64,000 bases of DNA from Streptomyces liangshanensis (lineage in GTDB: Bacteria; Actinomycetota; Actinomycetes; Streptomycetales; Streptomycetaceae): the NCBI RefSeq assembly GCF_011694815.1, contig NZ_CP050177.1, forward strand, positions 4,813,001-4,877,000. Reading direction: 5' to 3'. The notes beneath the pieces were generated by a model. That model saw nothing but the letters and a program-made list of their open reading frames with translations, made no database searches and was not told the origin of the DNA. Positions within the stretch are counted from its first letter, which is position 1, and each line of letters begins with the position of its first letter. This document shows, one piece after another, positions 24,152 to 31,763 of this stretch. The position numbers and the translations under genes are program-made.

Positions 24152-26877
24152 CCGCGATGGTGACCTTCGCGCAGGCGCAGGAGCGCGCCGAGGAGTGGAT
24201 CAACGGCGAGCTGCCCGGTTATCAGCATCGTGAGGTGCGGGTGCGGGAGTTCGAGCTGGGCTTCGTGGTCTGGGCGGAGGACCGCGAGGGCGGTCCGATC
24301 TCGGACGGCGGGCGGCACCGGCTGGTGATCGCGAGGGACAGCGGGGACGCGTCGCTGTGGCCGGCGTTGCCGGTGGGTGAGGTGATCCGGCGGTACGAGG
24401 AGCAGTACGGGGCGCCTTCGGACGCCGTGCCCGCGCCGGAGCCGCCGCAGCGCATCGACCTGAACCAGACGTCGTTCCTGTTGACGCCGCCGGAGTGGCT
24501 CCAGGAGGCGGCGGACCGGCTGGGCATCCCGGACCGCCGGGAGGGCCAGTCGCCGTCCTCGCCACAGGTGCCGGTGCCGTCCCCGTCGCCGGAGGACGCG
24601 CCGACCGATCTTGTACGGGGGTACGGGGACGGCGCGCCCGGCAACGGGTCGCTGGGCGGCAACGGCTCGCTCGGCGGCGGCTCGTTGGCCGGTGCGGCGC
24701 CGCTCGCGGCGGGCGGGGGGTACGCGCCCTCGGACGCGGCTCCCGCTCCCGCTCCTGCGGACGCGGCTCCCGTGCCCGCTCCTGCGGACGCCTTCCCGGC
24801 GGACGCCGCTCCCACCGACGTGTTGCCCGCCACCGCGGCCCGTACCGAAGTGGCTCCCGCCGACGCCGTGCCGACCGCCCCGCCGTCGTCCGTGCCGATC
24901 GGGGCGACGCCGTGGGCCGGGACGGACACGAACGCGGCGCCGGCCGACGGTTCCGTACCGCTGCCGGAGACGGTCTTCGCACCGGCGCTCTCCGGCGCGG
25001 ATGACGAGGACACTCCCCCGCCGGGCCTGGGCGCTGACGCCCCGACGGCCCTGATGTCGAGCGGTAGCGGGCTGCCGAGGACCACGATCGCGCCGGCTCC
25101 GGCGTTCGACGGCGCGGGGGGCGGTCCGGCCGCGGGTCCTGGCGGTGCTCCGGGCGCGACGCCCGCGCCCCCCGGCGGTCCCGCCCCGCCCCCCGGCGCC
25201 GGTTCCGGCGTCGGTCCCGCCCCCAGCGCCGGTGACATCGCCGACGCCGCGACCAGCAAGGCGTACGCGCCGCCGCGCGGCGGACGCGGGGGCGGTTCCG
25301 CCCCGCCTCCGCCGCCGAGCCCGCCCGGTGTCCCCGGGGCGCCCGGCGGGACACCGCCGACGTCCGGCCCGGGTGCGCCCGGCGTACCGGCGGGCGGCTA
25401 CCTGCCGACCCAACTCGTCCCGCAGCAGGGCTCCGACGCCCCGAGACCGCCCGGTCCGCCGGGTGTCCCCGGTACGCCCCCGGGCGGGGTGCACCACGCC
25501 GCGACGATGCTCGCGGGTCCCAACCCGGTCGGCCCGCCGTCCGGTCCGCCGCAGCCCCCGGGCCCGCCCGGCGCCCCCGGCGCGGGCGCCCCCCAGCCTC
25601 CCGGCCCGCCCGGCGTCCCCGGCGCGGGCGGCCCGCAGCAGCCGGGCACGCCCCCGGGCGGGGTCCACCACGCCGCGACGATGCTCGCGGGTCCCAACCC
25701 GGTGGGTCCGCCATCCGGTCCGCCGCAGCCCCCGGGTCCCCCCGGCGTGCCGGGCGGCGGCCACGGTCCCGTACCGCCGGGCCCGGTACCGTACGCCCCC
25801 GGTCCCGTCCCGCACGGCATGGCACCCCAGGGCCCCGGTCCGGTGCCTCAGGCGCCGGCGCCCGTGCCCCCGCCGTACGGCTACCCGCAGCAGCCCTACG
25901 GTCTGCCGACGGTCGGCCCCGGCTACCAGGCCGTCCTGCGCTACCGCGCGCCCGACGGTTCCGAGGCGCAGCTGATCCGCCGCTCGGCGCCCGGCACGCC
26001 GCATCCCGAGTGGCAGATCCTGCACGAGCTGCGGGCGATGAACGTGCCGCCGCAGCAGGTCCTCGAACTCCACACGGAGTTGGAGTCCTGCGAGCTGCCG
26101 GGCGCGTACTGCGCGCGGATGATCCGGGAGAGCTGGCCGCAGGTGCGGATCACCAGCGTCGCGCCGTACGGGCAGGACCACGCGAGCCGGCAGCAGGGGA
26201 TGCGGCATCTGCTGACCCACCAGGGCGAGTTGCACCAGGTAGCCGACGGTCCGGCACGCCCCGCGCCGGTGCGGGCGCCGCTGCCGCAGATCCCGCCCGC
26301 GCCGCCGATCCCGCCCGAGGGCGTCGCGCAGGAGCTGCTGGGGGCGTTCGGCCCGCAGGGCATCTGCCGGTTCGACCAGCGGGCGGTGTCCCGGCAGGGG
26401 GTGCCCGACCTGGTGGCGCGCACGCTCGTGTGGGCGGGGCTGCCGGCCGACTTCGGGCCGTTCTTCTGGGCGCAGCCGGCCCACCCGGTGGTGCCGACGC
26501 TGGCGGAGCTGGCGGCGCAGCGGCAGATCCAGCCGGCCGCCGACGCGGGGTCGTACCTGGTGATGGGCAGTGACTTCGGGCGGGCGATCTGTGTCCAGTA
26601 CGGGACGGCGCACATCATGGCCGTGCCGGTCGAGCCGGGTCCGGGCGGGCAGTCGGTGCCGCCGCAGTTCGTGAACACGGGGCTGCCGGAGTTCACGCGT
26701 TCGCTGGCGTTGCTGGGGCGGATGTGGCGGCTGCGGTACGGGCTGACGCCGGAGCAGGCGGGGCGCTGGACGGTCGACTTCCAGGCGCAGCTGGCGGCGC
26801 TCGACCCGGCGGCGCTGTCGTCGCCGGAGAGCTGGTGGTCGGTGCTGCTGGAGCAGATGTGGGACGGGCTGCTCTGA
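24148..26877 (+). CDS. 909-aa YrhB-like/Pro-Gly linker/deaminase/SUKH-4 fusion
   Basis: Four regions can be seen. Residues 1-90 (FAQAQERAEEWINGEL, FELGFVVWAEDREGG) resemble YrhB/Imm35-type immunity domains. Residues 95-585 are a Pro/Gly/Ala-rich, probably disordered linker with an internal duplication. Residues 586-690 form a deaminase-like domain: HPEWQILHELRAMNV supplies His and Glu, and the Cys pair is in ELESCELPGAYCARMI. Residues 700-907 are SUKH-4-like (LVWAGLPADFGPFFWAQP). A toxin-type enzyme fused between immunity-type domains is unusual. There is no signal peptide, so it is probably cytoplasmic. A terminator follows at 26902. Confidence 0.8.
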   Translation: MTAMVTFAQAQERAEEWINGELPGYQHREVRVREFELGFVVWAEDREGGPISDGGRHRLVIARDSGDASLWPALPVGEVIRRYEEQYGAPSDAVPAPEPPQRIDLNQTSFLLTPPEWLQEAADRLGIPDRREGQSPSSPQVPVPSPSPEDAPTDLVRGYGDGAPGNGSLGGNGSLGGGSLAGAAPLAAGGGYAPSDAAPAPAPADAAPVPAPADAFPADAAPTDVLPATAARTEVAPADAVPTAPPSSVPIGATPWAGTDTNAAPADGSVPLPETVFAPALSGADDEDTPPPGLGADAPTALMSSGSGLPRTTIAPAPAFDGAGGGPAAGPGGAPGATPAPPGGPAPPPGAGSGVGPAPSAGDIADAATSKAYAPPRGGRGGGSAPPPPPSPPGVPGAPGGTPPTSGPGAPGVPAGGYLPTQLVPQQGSDAPRPPGPPGVPGTPPGGVHHAATMLAGPNPVGPPSGPPQPPGPPGAPGAGAPQPPGPPGVPGAGGPQQPGTPPGGVHHAATMLAGPNPVGPPSGPPQPPGPPGVPGGGHGPVPPGPVPYAPGPVPHGMAPQGPGPVPQAPAPVPPPYGYPQQPYGLPTVGPGYQAVLRYRAPDGSEAQLIRRSAPGTPHPEWQILHELRAMNVPPQQVLELHTELESCELPGAYCARMIRESWPQVRITSVAPYGQDHASRQQGMRHLLTHQGELHQVADGPARPAPVRAPLPQIPPAPPIPPEGVAQELLGAFGPQGICRFDQRAVSRQGVPDLVARTLVWAGLPADFGPFFWAQPAHPVVPTLAELAAQRQIQPAADAGSYLVMGSDFGRAICVQYGTAHIMAVPVEPGPGGQSVPPQFVNTGLPEFTRSLALLGRMWRLRYGLTPEQAGRWTVDFQAQLAALDPAALSSPESWWSVLLEQMWDGLL
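25471..25745. repeat. 174-bp-period internal duplication in the Pro/Gly linker
   Basis: Two near-identical blocks of about 97 bp start at 25471 and 25645, both containing CACCACGCCGCGACGATGCT. The period is 174 bp or 58 codons, so the frame is kept and the peptide HHAATMLAGPNPVGPPSG is repeated. Short GPPG-type repeats fill the space between, consistent with slippage or unequal crossing-over. Confidence 0.85.
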
Positions 26878-26901
26878 AGCCTTCCGGCGTGCTGTACGGA
26901 T

Positions 26902-26942
26902 GACCTGGGCGCCCTCCGCGTGATGCGGGGGGCGCCCAGGTC
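26902..26942. terminator. Hairpin terminator after the deaminase/SUKH-4 gene
   Basis: GACCTGGGCGCCC and GGGCGCCCAGGTC form a 13-bp perfect stem around a GC-rich loop (extended by CCGC/GCGG), 25 bp after the stop codon and followed by TGTTTG. Confidence 0.88.
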
Positions 26943-27105
26943 TGTTTGCGGCGCGGCTCCCTCTTGAGCAGCGGATTCAGGCATTCCGCGTAGCGTGCCG
27001 CATCCTTGGGCAGGACAGATGGGCGGAGTGTCGCATTATGCGCATTTCGCTTCGATCCAGCAGGATGTGCGCCGGATCGCGTTGTGTGCCGGAAGGGGCT
27101 TCCCG

Positions 27106-28005
27106 ATGAGTGCTGCTCAGCCGTCTGTTCACGGTTTCGTGCCCACGCGGGGGCGCGGGTACCACCCGGAGCAGGTGGACCACCAGGTCGCCGCGCTGTC
27201 CCAGGGCCGTGACGACGCGTGGGAACGCGCGGCCCGGCTCACCGTCCTCGCCAAGCGCATGGAGGGCGAGGCGGCGCTGCTGCGGGAGCGGCTGGAGGAG
27301 GTGCGGGCGCGGGGGCCGCAGACGTACGAGTCGCTCGGCGGCCGGGCCCCGCAGATCATGACGCTGACCGCCGACGAGGGCGACCGGGTGCGGGCCGAGG
27401 CCCGCGAGGAGGCCAGGGCGCTCCTCGACACGGCGAGGGCGGAGGGCCGGGAGGCCAAGGAGGCGGCGCGGGAGGCGTCGGAGGCGGTACGGGCGGAGGC
27501 GGAGGCGTACGTACGGGACGTGGTCGGCGCGGCCCGGGCGGTGGCGGACGCCGAGCGCGCCGAGGCGCGGGGCGAGGCGAAGGGATGGCGCGGGGAGGCG
27601 CTGGAGGAACTGCGGGAGATGCGCCGCCGGACCCAGGCGGTGCTGGAGGGCCTGGAGAAGGGCCACGCGGAGCGGCTCGCGGCGACGGAGCGGGAGATCG
27701 CGTCGCGCGAGGCCGAGTGGGAGGTCCGTACCGCGGAACTGTCCGCGTACGCGCAGGCGGAGCTGACGGAGGCGCAGCGCGCGTTCTCCGAGGCGGGCGA
27801 GCGGGCCCGGCACGGCCAGGAGGACGCTCAGGCCCGCGCGGCGGAACTGCTGGCGGCGGCGGGCGCGTCGGCGGACCGCGTCCTGCGCGACGCGGAGGGC
27901 GCGGCCCGGGCGCACGAGGCGGCGGGGGAGGAGGTGCGGGCCCACATGACCTCGGTCCGCAACGCCCTGGCGGCCCTGACGGGCCGGGCACCCGCGGAGG
28001 GCTGA
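27106..28005 (+). CDS. Coiled-coil protein of the actinobacterial 'cellulose-binding'/DivIVA-like family
   Basis: 299-aa hydrophilic protein. After a short N-terminal motif (FVPTRGRGYHPEQVDHQVAA) it is almost continuous Ala/Glu/Arg-rich coiled coil from about residue 35 to 285, with heptad-like blocks such as REEARALLDTARAEGREAKE. Similar Streptomyces proteins are annotated as cellulose-binding or DivIVA-like and may have a cytoskeletal or cell-envelope role; no carbohydrate-binding domain can be seen. ATG 27106 follows GGAAGGGG. It stands alone downstream of the terminator at 26902. Confidence 0.8.
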   Translation: MSAAQPSVHGFVPTRGRGYHPEQVDHQVAALSQGRDDAWERAARLTVLAKRMEGEAALLRERLEEVRARGPQTYESLGGRAPQIMTLTADEGDRVRAEAREEARALLDTARAEGREAKEAAREASEAVRAEAEAYVRDVVGAARAVADAERAEARGEAKGWRGEALEELREMRRRTQAVLEGLEKGHAERLAATEREIASREAEWEVRTAELSAYAQAELTEAQRAFSEAGERARHGQEDAQARAAELLAAAGASADRVLRDAEGAARAHEAAGEEVRAHMTSVRNALAALTGRAPAEG

Positions 28006-28073
28006 GCGTCCCCACCCCGTCACCCTTGCCCGGCCCCGCCGAGCCCGTCCGGCGGCAGGCGTCGCGGCACGCG

Positions 28074-29408
28074 TCACAGGGCCTTGAACGCCTCCGTGAC
28101 CGCCGCGCAGGTGGCCGCGAGGTCGTCGTCGGTGACCGTGGAGGAGACGAACCAGCAGGCCATGGGGAAGGCGTTGGCGTGGACCCCGCGTTTGAGGAGT
28201 TCGTGGCGGAAGGTGTGGGACCGGGCCTGGTCGACGTCCAGCAGGTCGCGGTAGTCGCGGGTGGGGCGGCCCTCGGGGGTGAAGACGGTCTGGAACATGG
28301 CGCCGACGCCTTGCACGGAGCAGGGGATGCCCTGGTCGTGCGCCGCCTTCCGGGCCGTCTCCATGATCTGGCGGCCGGTGTCGTCGATCCGTCGGACGAC
28401 GGCGGGATCGCCGAGTTGCCGCAGGGTCTCCAGCGCGGCCGTCGCGCACAGCGGCGAGGCGTTGTACGTGCCGCCGTGCTTGACGCGTCCCGAGGCGAGC
28501 GCGTCCATGATCTCCCGGCGCCCGGCGAAGGCGGCGATGGGCAGACCGCCCCCGAGCGCCTTGGAGAACACGGCCAGGTCGGGTTCCACGCCGAAGAGGG
28601 CCTGGGCGCCGCCGGGGCCGGTGCGGAATCCGGTGCAGACCTCGTCGAAGATCAGCACGATGTTGCGGGCGGTGCACTCCTCGCGCAGCGCCTCCAGGTA
28701 TCCCGGCTCGGGCATGGTGCAGGCGTTGTTGGCGACGATCGGCTCACAGATGACGGCGGCGAGTTCCCCGGCGTGGGCGTTGAGCGCCGCGCGCAGCGCG
28801 GTCAGGTCGTTCCAGGGGCAGACCACCACGTCCTCCACGACACCCGCGGGGATGCCCGGGGAGTGCGGGACGGACCGTGGTGTGGCGGCGGGACCGGCCT
28901 CGGCCTCCGTGGGGCGGTTGGAGATCGCCAGGGTGTCGGACCAGCCGTGGTAGTGCCCTTCGAACTTCAGGATCCGGGAGCGCCCGGTGTGGCCGCGGGC
29001 GGCCCGTACGGCACCCTGCACGGCCTCGCTCCCGGAGTTCGCGAAGCGGACGAGTTCCGCGCAGGGCACCATCCGGCAGATCGTCTCGGCCAGTTCCACC
29101 TCCGGGACGTTGCAGGTGCCGAACATCGTGCCGGTGTGCAGGACCTGGGTGAGGGCTTCCGTCAGCACGGGCGGGGCGTGGCCGAGAACGGCGCTTCCGT
29201 AGGAGATGAGGTAGTCGATGTACTCGTTGCCGTCGACGTCGCGAATCCGGGAGCCGGACCCGCTGGTGATGTAGAGGGGGTAGGGGTGCGGCCCGGTGGA
29301 GGTGAGCCGGGAGGACGAGCTGATCCCGCCCGCGAGGGAGTGCCGCGCGCGCTCGAACCACGTCCTGCTGCCGTCCGTGCCGTGCAGGGCCTGTAAGCGG
29401 TCATTCAT
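28074..29408 (-). CDS. Class III PLP aminotransferase, glutamate-1-semialdehyde aminomutase-like
   Basis: 444-aa PLP enzyme of the class III (HemL-like) aminotransferases. Motifs include FANSGSEAVQGAVRAARGHT, the GHYHGWSD loop, IFDEVCTGFRTGPGGAQ (Asp binding the pyridine N) and the PLP Lys in AVFSKALGGGLPIAAFAG. HemL-like paralogues outside haem operons often act in natural-product pathways. Codon 5 is a TTA (29394-29396), rare in this GC context and a sign of bldA-dependent translation. It is divergent from the SDR gene across 92 bp. Its amino donor and substrate are unknown. A housekeeping hemL would not be expected to carry TTA here. Confidence 0.88.
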   Translation of the reverse strand: MNDRLQALHGTDGSRTWFERARHSLAGGISSSSRLTSTGPHPYPLYITSGSGSRIRDVDGNEYIDYLISYGSAVLGHAPPVLTEALTQVLHTGTMFGTCNVPEVELAETICRMVPCAELVRFANSGSEAVQGAVRAARGHTGRSRILKFEGHYHGWSDTLAISNRPTEAEAGPAATPRSVPHSPGIPAGVVEDVVVCPWNDLTALRAALNAHAGELAAVICEPIVANNACTMPEPGYLEALREECTARNIVLIFDEVCTGFRTGPGGAQALFGVEPDLAVFSKALGGGLPIAAFAGRREIMDALASGRVKHGGTYNASPLCATAALETLRQLGDPAVVRRIDDTGRQIMETARKAAHDQGIPCSVQGVGAMFQTVFTPEGRPTRDYRDLLDVDQARSHTFRHELLKRGVHANAFPMACWFVSSTVTDDDLAATCAAVTEAFKAL

Positions 29409-29500
29409 GGTCACTCCTGTTTGCTGGGGTACGGCCGGGGACACGCTTCCGGGTGGTCCGGAACGGCGCCGTGGGGTGTGGCACGAAGGGGTGGTGCGGT

Positions 29501-30247
29501 GTGGTGAGGACGGCTCTGGTCACGGGAGCGGGCAGCGGGATCGGGCGGGCCTGCGCCCTGGGCCTGCTGGCCGACGGCTGGAGGGTCGTGCTGACCGGCC
29601 GGCGCGAGGAGCGGCTGCGGGAGTCGGCGGACCTGGCCGGCGCGGGTGACCGCGAGCGGGCGGTGGTGCTGGCCTCGGACGTCACCGACGCGCGGTCCGT
29701 GGACGCGCTGTTCTCGGCCGTGGTGGAGCGGTACGGACGGCTGGACCTCCTGTTCAACAACGCCGCCGACCTCATGCCGTACACGCCCACCGAGGACGTG
29801 GAGGTGGCGGACTGGCACCGGGTCATGGACTCGGTCGCCACCGGAACCTTCCTCTGCTCCCGGGCCGCCTTCCGGGTCATGAAGGCGCAGACCCCGAAGG
29901 GCGGACGGATCATCAACAACGGGGCCCCTTCCGCCCAGATGCCGCGACCGGACTCGATCGCCTTCACCGCGGCCAAGCACGCCGTGGCCGGCCTCACCCG
30001 CTCGCTCTCGCTCGACGGGCGCCGCCACGACATCTCCTGCGGCCAGATCGACATCGGCAACGTGACGCCGGACGACCGCCCGCAGCCGGCCGTCCGGCAG
30101 CCCGACGGGTCACTGCGGGTGGAACCCACCATGGACATCCGGCACGTGGTCGACATGGTCCGGGCCATGGCCGCTCTTCCGGCCGGGGTGAACATCCAGT
30201 CCGTCCTGGTCATGCCGAGCGCCATGCCGTACGTCGGCCGGGGATAG
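29501..30247 (+). CDS. Short-chain dehydrogenase/reductase
   Basis: 248-aa classical SDR. The cofactor motif is TGAGSGIGRACALGL, followed by LLFNNAAD. The active-site positions are atypical: the Tyr-x-x-x-Lys Tyr is replaced, the region reading DSIAFTAAKHAVAGL with Phe where Tyr is normal and Lys retained. This may mean altered chemistry or loss of classical activity. The start is GTG 29501, with GTG 29504 an alternative; AAGGGG lies upstream. Its last 138 bp overlap the opposite-strand gene at 30110-30841, and its final codons form the first unit of a 27-bp tandem repeat. Confidence 0.85.
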   Translation: MVRTALVTGAGSGIGRACALGLLADGWRVVLTGRREERLRESADLAGAGDRERAVVLASDVTDARSVDALFSAVVERYGRLDLLFNNAADLMPYTPTEDVEVADWHRVMDSVATGTFLCSRAAFRVMKAQTPKGGRIINNGAPSAQMPRPDSIAFTAAKHAVAGLTRSLSLDGRRHDISCGQIDIGNVTPDDRPQPAVRQPDGSLRVEPTMDIRHVVDMVRAMAALPAGVNIQSVLVMPSAMPYVGRG

Positions 30248-30841
30248 CCCGTCCCGTACGTCGGCGGGGGACAGACCCTCCCGTACGTCGGCCGGGGACA
30301 CCGCCTCCCGTACGTCGGCCGGGGAGAGCCCCGCCACGTACGCCTCCAGCAGCCGTCCGGGCGCCGGCCACCCGACCCGCTCCCAGGCCAGCATCCGGTG
30401 GAGCCCGTCGAGGTGGATCAGTCCTTCCCGGACGGACAGCCCCTCGTAGTCCGGTCCTTCCACCGCCCTGGTGCTCAGGAACACCGCCGAGGGCTCGGCG
30501 TCGGCCTGGCGGCCCAGCTTGCGGGCACACAGGGGATTGGACGCGGTGTACGTGTCCCCGAGGGCGGCCAGCCGGCCGGCGGCGGCCCGCACGGTGAGGC
30601 CCGTCCGCGGGATCAGCTCGACCTCCCCGTCCTCGCCCAGATGCCAGGGCAGCACCACCTCGCGGACCTCGGGGACCTCCAGCAGCACGTGGTGCCAGCG
30701 GCCGTCCGCGAGGGTCTGCGCGCGGCGGATGTGGGTCTCCGCCTCGTCGTTGGAGTTGGCCGGGTCCCCGGGGTGGTAGGGGTGGTGCAGCGCGAAGTGG
30801 TCCAGGACCCGGTCGAAGGACACCTCCCGCAGGACCCTCAC
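30110..30841 (-). CDS. Uncharacterised biosynthesis-associated protein (possibly DUF6309)
   Basis: 243 aa from GTG 30841, which overlaps the stop of the upstream dioxygenase gene by four bases. The domain at about residues 1-165 (FALHHPYHPGDPAN, VVLPWHLGEDGEVELIPRTG, GLIHLDGLHRMLAWERVGWP) resembles a family I recall as DUF6309, found near actinobacterial natural-product genes; this was not verified. It is followed by four copies of a nine-residue repeat (SPADVRxG type) encoded by 27-bp tandem repeats, then about 30 His/Asp-rich residues encoded opposite the SDR gene. The tail looks like a 3' extension rather than conserved sequence. Function unknown. Confidence 0.72.
   Translation of the reverse strand: MRVLREVSFDRVLDHFALHHPYHPGDPANSNDEAETHIRRAQTLADGRWHHVLLEVPEVREVVLPWHLGEDGEVELIPRTGLTVRAAAGRLAALGDTYTASNPLCARKLGRQADAEPSAVFLSTRAVEGPDYEGLSVREGLIHLDGLHRMLAWERVGWPAPGRLLEAYVAGLSPADVREAVSPADVREGLSPADVRDGLSPADVRHGARHDQDGLDVHPGRKSGHGPDHVDHVPDVHGGFHPQ
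30227..30334. repeat. Four 27-bp tandem repeats at the junction of convergent genes
   Basis: Units starting CCGTACGTCGGC lie at 30227, 30254, 30281 and 30308, exactly 27 bp apart with one to four mismatches. The period is nine codons, so both strands stay open. Unit 1 is the C-terminus of the plus-strand SDR (ending PYVGRG); all four encode a repeated nonapeptide in the minus-strand gene. Confidence 0.92.
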
Positions 30842-31644
30842 GCGGCCCGCCCCGCCCGGTCCGGCTCGTACGCGCCGAAGTGGCGTTCCTCGAACAGCTC
30901 CGCCCATCGCCCGTGTCCCAGGCGCCGTTCCCGGCCGGCCGCGAGGATCCGCCGCCAGTACGGCTTGACCGGCGGCCACGGTTCGCCCGTACGGCAGTAC
31001 GAGGCGTCGATCATGTACCGGCCGGAATCCACGGTCGCGGACGTGTCCCCGGTGCGCCGGGTGTGGAACAGCGCGGAGTGGAGGACGACCACGGAGCCCG
31101 GGGGCAGTTCGGTGATCACGACCTCTCCCGGCAGGACGTCCGTGCCCAGGTGCGCGCGGGCGTTCTTCTCCGCGACCTCGTGGTGCGAGCCGGGCAGTAC
31201 GGCGAGCGGCCCCATGCCCGGCCGCAGGCCGTGGAGGTAGTGGAGCACGTGGACCATCGGGAGCCGCCGGTGGCGCTGGGGCCGTTGCTCGTAGTCGTGG
31301 TGCCAAGGCTTGCCCGGGGCCCCGGAGGGGCGGCGGTCGCTGTGGAGGTGGTGGAACACGAAGGCGGGGCCGAGCAGGTTCGTGTCCTCCAGCAGCTCCA
31401 GAAGCGGCGGGAACACGACCAGTTCCCCGTGTGCCGTCATCTCCAGCTCGACGGTCTCCGGTAACGGGGACCGCTCGGGGCGTAAGCAGGCGTCGATGGA
31501 GCGCTGCCGCAGCCCGGAATCGACCCAGTGGTCGACCTCCCGGGTCAGGCGCTCGACAAAGGGGGCCGGCAGCAGGCCGGGAAGCACCAGGAAGCCGTTC
31601 TTGTCGAACTCCCCGATCTGGGCTGCGACATCCGAAGCGATCAC
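30838..31644 (-). CDS. Phytanoyl-CoA dioxygenase (PhyH)-like Fe(II)/2-oxoglutarate oxygenase
   Basis: 268-aa predicted non-haem iron oxygenase. The N-terminal FDKNGFLVLPGLLPAPFVE is typical of PhyH proteins; the metal-binding HxD is likely KPWHHDYEQRP, with LAVLPGSHHEVAEKN and the later His in VVLHSALFHTRR completing the facial triad. Such enzymes hydroxylate small molecules in secondary metabolism. The GTG start is at 31644. Two TTA codons lie in frame (31483-31485 and 31462-31464), pointing to bldA control. The stop overlaps the start of the next gene, so the two are coupled. Confidence 0.85.
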   Translation of the reverse strand: MIASDVAAQIGEFDKNGFLVLPGLLPAPFVERLTREVDHWVDSGLRQRSIDACLRPERSPLPETVELEMTAHGELVVFPPLLELLEDTNLLGPAFVFHHLHSDRRPSGAPGKPWHHDYEQRPQRHRRLPMVHVLHYLHGLRPGMGPLAVLPGSHHEVAEKNARAHLGTDVLPGEVVITELPPGSVVVLHSALFHTRRTGDTSATVDSGRYMIDASYCRTGEPWPPVKPYWRRILAAGRERRLGHGRWAELFEERHFGAYEPDRAGRAA

Positions 31645-31763
31645 GCGGCTGAACCTCCAGTGTTCACCGGTTGGTCGGCCTACTCGGGTAGACCGGGTCC
31701 CGCCATCCCTGTCCAGAGCGCTCCGGAGTCATGCGGTGACGCTACGAGTTGGCCGGTCCCCGC

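Noticed and set aside
24200..25825. Long antisense frames across the Pro/Gly-rich linker
   Set aside because: They arise from the CCG/GGC repeats of the linker; plus-strand domains flank the linker in frame.
30227..30334. CRISPR array
   Set aside because: The 27-bp units are contiguous without spacers and are coding; there are no cas genes in the window.
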